Positions 34,641 through 40,315 of a DNA stretch of 40,315 bases are shown one piece after another. The stretch's first letter is position 1. Every line of letters begins with the position of its first letter. A program made the translations under genes and the position numbers. A model generated the notes under the pieces. It was not told where the DNA came from. It worked only from the letters and a program-made list of their open reading frames with translations, and did not search any database. Origin of the DNA: Planctomycetota bacterium (lineage in GTDB: Bacteria; Planctomycetota; Planctomycetia; Pirellulales; Pirellulaceae); the NCBI GenBank assembly GCA_017303505.1, contig JAFLCP010000064.1, positions 1 to 40,315 of the forward strand, given 5' to 3'.

Positions 34641-35690
34641 TTAGCCGTTTTCCTTGGCTGGAGCCTCGAGCTTAGCCTCTTCCTTTTCCTCAGATTTTTC
34701 TTCGCCATCTTCCGGATTGGGAACAAGCAACGAGAACAAGATGCCGGAACCTAAGGTCAACACAACCACACTCAAGCTGAGCCAGTTTGGAATGTGAACC
34801 CCAAAACCGCTGAAGATGAGCTTGAACGAGATAAAGACCAGCAAGATCATCACGGCCTTGTCCAAAGCCCAGAATAGGTTTTGAGCAGCGACCAACAAGA
34901 AGTACAGACTTCTCAAACCCGCAGCAGCCCATAAACTGGAAGTAATCATCAAGTAGGGATCTTTTACCACAGCCACGATCACGGGCATCGAGTCGAAGGC
35001 GAACACCACGTCACATGCTTCAATACAAACCAAGCACAAAAACAAAGGAGTTACACCGTTAAAGAAGAAACGTCCGCTCTCAATCGATGGATTGGTCTTG
35101 GAGAAACCTCGAACCAACCGTACCGACCAGTGGTTCGTGTAATCCACTTCATCATCGTCATCGCCACCGCTGGTCCACATTTTCATCACCGTCCAGAGTA
35201 CGACCAATGCAAATGCGATCAAGACATACGGACTAACGTTGACGATCAGTGCCCCGAACCCGAGGAACACAAAACGCAATGCGATGGCTCCCAAAATACC
35301 CCAGTACAAAATGCGATGTTGATGGTGCTGGGTGTCGTGGAGCGTCAAGCCAAACGACTTGAAAATCAAATAGAAGGCAAACAAGTTATCGACAGCAAGT
35401 GCTTTCTCCAGCACATAACCCATCGCAAACAAGCTGCCATCTTCTGGACCGCGTGAGTACCAGATGTAACCACCAAAAGCGACCGAGCACAGGATCCAGA
35501 TGATGGACCACATCGTTGCATCTCTAAGCGATACGGGCTCTTTCGAGCCACGGTGAGACTGCAAGTCGATGATCACGGCGGCAATAAATGGCACAATGAA
35601 AACGAGCACATCCGTCAGGGTAATGGAGGAGAAAGCTTCGAAAACCCCCTCCGGCACTTTGGCTTCGGTATCTGCAAACACGAGGTTCAA
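34641..35690 (-). CDS. terC: TerC-family integral membrane protein
   Basis: The 349-residue polytopic protein has about nine hydrophobic segments and the acidic intramembrane signatures of TerC/Alx: EKALAVDN (Glu95, Asp101) and IEACDVVFAFDS (Glu224, Asp227, Asp233). TerC proteins are tied to tellurite resistance, pH/oxidative stress and metal (Mn) homeostasis. The C-terminus is a charged Glu/Lys tail, and an acidic DDDDEVD loop lies near 177-183. No ATG fits: the open frame starts at TTG 35690, with GGAG only 3 nt upstream, and a GTG three codons in (35681) is the alternative. Its terminator and the upstream terB hairpin make it a single-gene unit between the two TerB genes and the biosynthetic operon. 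Confidence 0.92.
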   Translation of the reverse strand: MNLVFADTEAKVPEGVFEAFSSITLTDVLVFIVPFIAAVIIDLQSHRGSKEPVSLRDATMWSIIWILCSVAFGGYIWYSRGPEDGSLFAMGYVLEKALAVDNLFAFYLIFKSFGLTLHDTQHHQHRILYWGILGAIALRFVFLGFGALIVNVSPYVLIAFALVVLWTVMKMWTSGGDDDDEVDYTNHWSVRLVRGFSKTNPSIESGRFFFNGVTPLFLCLVCIEACDVVFAFDSMPVIVAVVKDPYLMITSSLWAAAGLRSLYFLLVAAQNLFWALDKAVMILLVFISFKLIFSGFGVHIPNWLSLSVVVLTLGSGILFSLLVPNPEDGEEKSEEKEEAKLEAPAKENG

Positions 35691-35860
35691 TAGCTCCGAT
35701 AAAAATATTGGCGGGTCGCGTCCGTGTAAGTTGAAATTACACCAAAAGTTACGCTTTTCTACTAGCCTAAATGGTGCCCAACCAGCACACTACAGACTCG
35801 CCGTCGCAAAATGAGACGAATATTGACCTAAATCGGAGCGGATTTCGCGGATTTTGGCCC

Positions 35861-35903
35861 AAAAAGAGACGGTGAACCCCGAAGCAAAGCCAGGATTCAC
35901 CGT
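35861..35903 (-). terminator. Probable terminator of the terB pair
   Basis: ACGGTGAA (35869-35876) pairs with TTCACCGT (35896-35903) around a 19-nt loop; on the minus strand the stem is followed by CTCTTTTT. It lies about 40 bp past the stop at 35945. The stem is shorter than that of terC, so the call is less sure. Confidence 0.65.
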
Positions 35904-35944
35904 GATCAGTTCGCTTTTACTGCCATGCAAAAAACGTGGCAAAT

Positions 35945-36391
35945 TTACCCTTGGTTCTTGTAAACCAGCACCTGGATGATCTGCTTAGCACGATCCGCAG
36001 GGATTTCTAGCTTGACCATAAGGTCGTTGATGAATTCCTTCTCATCGTTTTCCACCACGCCGTCCGCCAAAACAATATCGCAAGCGTTGATGAAAACCGT
36101 TTCTTTTAACTCTGTCGGAACGACAGGTACGCTCTTCTGAACCAATTGCTCAGGTCCGCCACGTTTCAGCACCCCCAACAAGCGATCGATCATGGAACCG
36201 AATCGCTGTGGCGTCACATGTTGATACAGTCGGGTTCGTCCCAGAATGGTCACCAGCCCTTGAACTTCTTCGTCGGCGATGTGACCATCACACGCGGAGG
36301 AAGCGAGCAAGATACCTGCATACGCTTCATGGGGACCAAATGGTTGCTCTTCAAACTGACCGCTTTGCAATACATCATCAAATATAGACAT
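35945..36391 (-). CDS. TerB-like protein 1
   Basis: The 148-residue all-helical protein shows the duplicated acidic motif of TerB: SACDGHIADEEV (about 32-43) and IVLADGVVENDEKEF (about 105-119), which bind divalent metal in characterised TerB proteins. There is no signal peptide, so it is cytosolic; TerB is thought to dock on the membrane protein TerC. It is a clear paralogue of the gene 49 bp upstream, from which it was probably duplicated; both end with KN(Q/K)G. ATG 36391 is the only plausible start. Confidence 0.87.
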   Translation of the reverse strand: MSIFDDVLQSGQFEEQPFGPHEAYAGILLASSACDGHIADEEVQGLVTILGRTRLYQHVTPQRFGSMIDRLLGVLKRGGPEQLVQKSVPVVPTELKETVFINACDIVLADGVVENDEKEFINDLMVKLEIPADRAKQIIQVLVYKNQG

Positions 36392-36440
36392 CGTTTATTC
36401 TGCCGAAATGAATTGTTGGAATGAAAAGTGAATGGCGAAA

Positions 36441-36884
36441 CTAGCCTTTGTTTTTGGATACCATCACGCTGGCAATCAGCTTGGCTGTATCGCCATTGAT
36501 CTTCAAAGCCTTGGCCAAATATTCAATAAAAGCTCGTTCGTCAGGTTCGACCACGCCGTCCGCCAAAACGATATCTACTGCGTTAGCAAATGCAGTGATG
36601 GCCAATTCCTTCGGCAAAACTTCTGCACATACATCGACTAGCGTATTAGCACCTTTCTTTTTCAAGATGCTCGTCGACTTGTTCAAAATCTGCGAAAAAG
36701 CTCGCCCGTTAACACGCTGGTAAAGCTTCATGCGAACCAAACAAGTGATTAAGTTGTTTACTTCTTCGTCCGCTATATGCCCATCGCAACCGCTCGCAGC
36801 AACCAAGACACCGGCAAAGGCTTCTTGAGTCGTGAGCTTTCCCCCACCCTCCATACCGCCGAATAAAGAGTCGAATAATCCCAT
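36441..36884 (-). CDS. TerB-like protein 2
   Basis: The 147-residue protein is a TerB-fold paralogue of the downstream gene, with SGCDGHIADEEV and IVLADGVVEPDERAF in the same places. The N-terminal ten or so residues (MGLFDSLFGG) are Gly/Phe-rich and differ from the partner, as do residues between the two motifs, so the pair may not be interchangeable. It heads the terB unit. Upstream, TTGAAA (37011-37006) with a weak TAATGT 17 nt on could be its promoter. Confidence 0.87.
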   Translation of the reverse strand: MGLFDSLFGGMEGGGKLTTQEAFAGVLVAASGCDGHIADEEVNNLITCLVRMKLYQRVNGRAFSQILNKSTSILKKKGANTLVDVCAEVLPKELAITAFANAVDIVLADGVVEPDERAFIEYLAKALKINGDTAKLIASVMVSKNKG

Positions 36885-37204
36885 GATTCAGTCCCAACAA
36901 GATCCGCAAAAATAGAAAGAAGATGGATGATGAGTCGAAATGTGTGGCTTCGAAGCTTTCACCGCCCCTACCAAAGCGTGTAACATTAATGGATGAAAAC
37001 TAGCTTTTCAATAGTTAGTACCACAAGAATCGCACACTACCAATGCGGCGATCGCTGCGTTTTATTCAAGACCGCCGCGAGATTTTCCCAAACGATAAAG
37101 TCCAGCTCCACCGTCCCCCCAAAAGTCGAGATATTGTATTGAAGATTCGTTGAAGTTGACCCTTTATCGAGAATCCACCTGTTGTATTGCGTTAGGAACT
37201 GTTT
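36885..37204. promoter_or_regulatory. Divergent intergenic region between terB2 and the sulfatase
   Basis: The 320-bp region separates two divergent genes and must hold both promoters. On the minus strand there is TTGAAA-17-TAATGT for terB2 (weak -10). On the plus strand TTGAAG and TTGACC words near 37139-37161 could be -35 boxes of the sulfatase, but no well-spaced -10 was convincing. No small gene or RNA was seen. Confidence 0.35.
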
Positions 37205-38827
37205 GTGTTTTCGCCCAAAATCATCGTTCTTTACTTTTGTCTGTTGTGCAGCGCCCCGATTCTTTTCGGTGCCCCTCCGCATAAAGTTCCGACAGAGGCA
37301 GCTTCAACAGCGGAACGCCCCAATATTGTTTTCATCCTGGCCGATGACCTGGGCTATTCAGATCTCGGTTGCTATGGCAGTGAGATTGAAACCAAAAACC
37401 TTGATCGACTTGCTGAGAATGGCCTGCGCTTTACGCAGTTCTACAACACCGCTCGCTGTTGGCCGACACGAGGCTCATTATTGACCGGCTATTATGCCCA
37501 ACAAATTCGTCGCGATAAGTTGATCGGCGGTCCAGGTGGTGTCAGCGGTGTGCGTCCGAAGTGGGCACCACTCTTGCCCCAATATCTCAAGGATCTTGGA
37601 TACCGAAGTTATCACAGCGGTAAGTGGCACATCGATGGAAAGGTTTTAGCAGGTGGCTTTGATCGAAGCGCCAACATCAACAACCCTGGCAACCTTTTTA
37701 CGCTTCGAGGCCTGAACCTCGATGATAAACTGATCAAACCTGCGCAGGATGAGTCTAACGTTTACGTGACAGAGTACACTGCAGACCATGCGATTGAGTG
37801 CCTCAAGGAACACGCAGCGAAGTATAAGGAACAACCATTCTTCCAATACATCGCTTTTCACGCACCTCATTTTCCGCTTCACGCCTCTCAGTGGGACATC
37901 GACAAGTACCGATTGCGGTATCGCAGTGGGTGGGACGAATTGCGAAAGTCCCGCCACAAGAAGCAACTTGAACTCGGCATCACCAATACGTCTGCGACTC
38001 CCATCGAAAGGGATGTTGGCCCACCTTACTACTTTGCCGATGCTTTTGAGACCGTTGGAAGAGGTGAAGTTCGCTTTCCCATTCCATGGACGGAACTGAC
38101 GGCAGAGCAGCATGAATTACAGTCGACCAAGATGGCCATCCATGCCGCGATGATCGATCGCATGGATCAAGAGATCGGACGCATCCTTAAGCAACTCGAA
38201 TCGATGGGAGCTATGGATAACACCATAATCTGCTTTGCATCGGACAATGGTGCCAGCGCTGAAATCATGGTCCGCGATGGTGGACATGATCCGACAGCAA
38301 CACTGGGTAGTGAGGCAACCTATCTTTGTTTAGGGCCGGGCTTTTCTGCAGCTTGCAACACGCCATTTCGCAAACACAAGACGTGGGTACACGAAGGCGG
38401 AATTTCCACGCCCCTCATTGTGCATTGGCCCGCCAAAATCAAAGAGAAAGGTGCACTGCGACATACCCCCGCCCACGTCATCGATTTTGTCCCCACAGTT
38501 CTTGACATCGTCGGTATCGATGAAGCCGATTTGAAGTCCCTCAATCGTCCTGCGTTCCCAGGCAAAAGCATCGTGCCTGCTTTCGAGCAAGATCGAAACA
38601 TCGATCGCGAATATCTTTGGTGGCTGCATGAAGGGCACCGCGCTATTCGCGTGGGCGATTGGAAACTGGTTGCCGTTCAAGGTGGACCGTGGGAACTTTA
38701 CGATCTGAAAACCGATCGTGGCGAACAAAAAGACCTCGCCTCCAGCGAACCTGCTCGCGTCACCAAATTACAAGATCTCTGGGAATCAACCTCCAAAAGT
38801 TTCGCGGAGCATATCAAAAGTGAGTGA
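37205..38827 (+). CDS. Secreted formylglycine-dependent sulfatase
   Basis: The 540-residue enzyme belongs to the type I sulfatase family, abundant in planctomycetes, where they strip sulfate esters from algal polysaccharides. The signal peptide (hydrophobic about 5-22) leads into PNIVFILADDLGYSDLGCYG with the metal-binding Asp pair. The activation motif CWPTRGSLLTG has Cys85 for conversion to formylglycine. Later landmarks are KWHIDG, FASDNGAS and HEGGISTPLIVHWP. A formylglycine-generating enzyme is not in the window and must act in trans. The start is GTG 37205, with GGA 8 nt upstream. It overlaps the following small membrane gene by 8 nt. The substrate cannot be read from sequence. Confidence 0.92.
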   Translation: MFSPKIIVLYFCLLCSAPILFGAPPHKVPTEAASTAERPNIVFILADDLGYSDLGCYGSEIETKNLDRLAENGLRFTQFYNTARCWPTRGSLLTGYYAQQIRRDKLIGGPGGVSGVRPKWAPLLPQYLKDLGYRSYHSGKWHIDGKVLAGGFDRSANINNPGNLFTLRGLNLDDKLIKPAQDESNVYVTEYTADHAIECLKEHAAKYKEQPFFQYIAFHAPHFPLHASQWDIDKYRLRYRSGWDELRKSRHKKQLELGITNTSATPIERDVGPPYYFADAFETVGRGEVRFPIPWTELTAEQHELQSTKMAIHAAMIDRMDQEIGRILKQLESMGAMDNTIICFASDNGASAEIMVRDGGHDPTATLGSEATYLCLGPGFSAACNTPFRKHKTWVHEGGISTPLIVHWPAKIKEKGALRHTPAHVIDFVPTVLDIVGIDEADLKSLNRPAFPGKSIVPAFEQDRNIDREYLWWLHEGHRAIRVGDWKLVAVQGGPWELYDLKTDRGEQKDLASSEPARVTKLQDLWESTSKSFAEHIKSE

Positions 38828-39206
38828 CAACCCTTACTCAAGTCCCGTGGTTGAATTGCAGCCCACCATTCCTGCGTCTAACCCCAATAGTCTCTCTGAA
38901 ATCGCTCGCGCCACATTTCTCGCCTGGGAAAAGCTGCGCCTGATTTACATTGGCATTCTAGGGATATGGACTTTGCTCATCTCCGGGCGTCACATCGCAA
39001 GCGTTGAAATCTTGTCGCTGGTTATTGTTGGCGGACTAATTTCCAATGTCCTCTATTTTGCAGCTCCCATTGTGGATACTTACGTGCGTTGGCTGGGATA
39101 CACAGGGAAGTGGGTGCGAATTCTCCTCTTTGTCGCCGGGACACTGGTTACAATGATATTTGCACTTGGTGCACTCTCGAGTGCCCTGCTCCCCAATCAA
39201 AATTGA
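38820..39206 (+). CDS. Small membrane protein, planctomycete SDNPY type
   Basis: The 128-residue protein has four hydrophobic segments after a soluble N-terminus. GTG 38820 makes the first residues (M)SDNPYSSP, the typical opening of many small planctomycete membrane proteins, so this start is preferred over the longer open frame from 38718, which lies inside the sulfatase gene. GGAG lies 10 nt upstream. It overlaps the sulfatase by 8 nt, implying coupling. Function unknown. Confidence 0.75.
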   Translation: MSDNPYSSPVVELQPTIPASNPNSLSEIARATFLAWEKLRLIYIGILGIWTLLISGRHIASVEILSLVIVGGLISNVLYFAAPIVDTYVRWLGYTGKWVRILLFVAGTLVTMIFALGALSSALLPNQN

Positions 39207-39309
39207 TGCATTGGCTTTTTGCGGCTCTCGTTCTAGCAATACGCTTTCACCGTACACACTTAGCTGGGTAGTCTTCTCCTTCCATTTCAATTTACGTATT
39301 TGAATCACC

Positions 39310-40020
39310 ATGCCCAGCCTCAAGGAAATTGTCGAAAAGAGCGAGACGCCGCAAGGGCGATACTTTGATTTGGCTATCCAGGTCATGATTCTCTTATCGC
39401 TTGCCGCCTTTTCGATCGAAACACTTCCAAACCTCACCGATACGCAACAACTTCTCCTCGATTCGTTCGAAGTTTTTTCAATCGTCTTTTTCAGTACCGA
39501 ATACCTGCTCCGCGTTTACGTAGCCAAACCAAAAAGCAAATATATTTTCAGCTTCTTCGGTATCGTCGACTTGCTCGCCATACTTCCGTTCTACTTTGGA
39601 GCCAGTATCGATCTGCGTTCGGTTCGTTCTTTTCGACTGCTCCGCATGGTGCGCATTTTCAAACTGGTGCGCTACAACGCTGCTCTACGTCGCTTTCATC
39701 TTGCTCTCAGTATCGCCAAAGAAGAGATTATTCTATTCCTAGCCGCCACGGGCATACTGTTGTATCTCGGGGCAGTGGGCATTTACTATTTCGAGAGCGG
39801 TGTACAACCCGACAAGTTTGGCACGGTATTCCATTGTTTGTGGTGGGCTGTCGCCACGCTCACTACCGTAGGCTATGGGGACGTTTATCCCATCACGGTA
39901 GGTGGAAAGATATTTACATTTGTGCTTCTGATCGTTGGGCTCGGCGTGATCTCGGTCCCAACCGGGCTGGTGGCTTCTGCTCTTGCGAAAGCCCGCCAAA
40001 TGGAAGACGAAGGAAGATAG
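39310..40020 (+). CDS. Voltage-gated-type potassium channel (six-helix, Kv-like)
   Basis: The 236-residue protein has the layout of a bacterial Kv-type channel: helices S1-S3 (about 20-100), an S4-like segment with regularly spaced Arg (RSVRSFRLLRMVRIFKLVR, about 103-121), S5, a pore loop with the selectivity filter TTVGYGD (TVGYGD at 186-191), and S6 with a Gly-rich bend (VGLGVISVPTG). It conducts K+ across the inner membrane. No cytosolic RCK/cNMP domain is attached. ATG 39310 is used. It ends directly at the next start, suggesting cotranscription. Confidence 0.92.
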   Translation: MPSLKEIVEKSETPQGRYFDLAIQVMILLSLAAFSIETLPNLTDTQQLLLDSFEVFSIVFFSTEYLLRVYVAKPKSKYIFSFFGIVDLLAILPFYFGASIDLRSVRSFRLLRMVRIFKLVRYNAALRRFHLALSIAKEEIILFLAATGILLYLGAVGIYYFESGVQPDKFGTVFHCLWWAVATLTTVGYGDVYPITVGGKIFTFVLLIVGLGVISVPTGLVASALAKARQMEDEGR

Positions 40021-40315
40021 ATGATGAAAGCCATTTCACTGCCGAGTGCTTCAGCACTCCAATTACTTCTCGTTCTCGTCGCCTCCATTCACTCTTTAGC
40101 CAACGGTGCCGAGCCCACCCGCATCAAGCTCGATGTGGACTTAAGCGAAATCGACCGCAATCTTGCTACCGCGAAACTCAAGATCCCCGTTCAGCCTGGT
40201 GAGCTTTCACTTTGGTACCCGAAATGGCTCCCAGGATGCCACGCTCCAGCTGGTCCCATTCAAAACCTCGCGCATTTCGAAATAACTACCGATCAAGGTA
40301 CAAGTCTCCCGTGGC
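40021..40315 (+). CDS. Probable M61-type peptidase, 5' end only
   Basis: The first 98 codons are open to the window's end. A signal peptide (hydrophobic about 12-28, cut near NGA) precedes a domain with LWYPKWLPGCHAPAGPIQNL (about 66-85), which resembles the N-terminal domain of M61 glycyl-aminopeptidase-like proteins. The zinc motif and PDZ domain would lie beyond the window, so the call rests on this motif only. It starts right after the channel stop; ATG 40024 is an equally likely start because GAAGGAAG lies 6-9 nt away. Confidence 0.6.
   Translation, partial: MMKAISLPSASALQLLLVLVASIHSLANGAEPTRIKLDVDLSEIDRNLATAKLKIPVQPGELSLWYPKWLPGCHAPAGPIQNLAHFEITTDQGTSLPW

Overview
The window looks like a chromosomal segment of a planctomycete, most likely a Pirellulaceae-type organism. 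The grounds are several family habits: an N-terminal LESRML-type tag on a secreted protein, a small membrane protein starting (M)SDNPYSSP, a secreted formylglycine sulfatase, a MoxR/DUF58/BatA operon full of huge secreted or membrane proteins, and an outer-membrane protein family I associate with this phylum. This is a judgement from recognised families; no search was run. The window ends inside a gene; at position 1 only a 23-codon open frame runs in, and I cannot call a gene there.

Layout. 1-2490: an AGE-family sugar epimerase/isomerase gene sits between two clusters of a 38-nt repeat. The right-hand cluster includes a 263-bp foldback element with near-perfect inverted ends and two exact-length 102-bp tandem copies. 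2544-3680 (minus): a secreted planctomycete outer-membrane-type protein cut in two by one in-frame TAA, with a strong terminator beyond it. 4200-6476 (minus): a Zn/Cd/Pb-type P1B ATPase with a His-rich N-terminus. 6716-9070: a secreted tandem alpha/beta-hydrolase whose first nucleophile elbow carries Glu instead of Ser.

9512-26285 (plus): a SIMPL-domain periplasmic protein followed by a tightly packed run of genes: MoxR AAA+ ATPase, DUF58, a BatA-like VWA protein, a VWA/GATase-like membrane protein, a giant coiled-coil membrane protein, two paralogous secreted proteins, an alpha-toroid (squalene-cyclase-like) secreted protein, and a 1044-residue secreted protein made of repeated beta modules ending in a TlpA-type thioredoxin. 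Stops and starts touch or overlap through most of the run, so it is probably one operon for an envelope complex. A perfect 13-bp hairpin separates it from the convergent gene for a secreted calpain-like protease (26362-28860).

29359-36884 (minus): the most striking region. Two TerB-like proteins, a TerC-family membrane protein, and then four overlapping or closely spaced genes: an ATP-grasp/PRTase/TRSP fusion, a HAD phosphatase, a StiP-type PRTase with a PELOTA domain, and a CitE-like aldolase. This matches the Ter-associated biosynthetic module predicted from comparative genomics to make a nucleoside-like metabolite; its product is, to my knowledge, not established. Hairpins followed by T-runs and a good sigma70-like promoter suggest three separate transcription units (terB pair, terC, biosynthetic genes). 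No TerD/TerA/TerZ or TerY gene is in the window.

37205-40315 (plus): sulfatase, small membrane protein, voltage-gated-type K+ channel, and the 5' part of a probable M61 peptidase gene. I found no rRNA, tRNA, CRISPR array or intact transposase.
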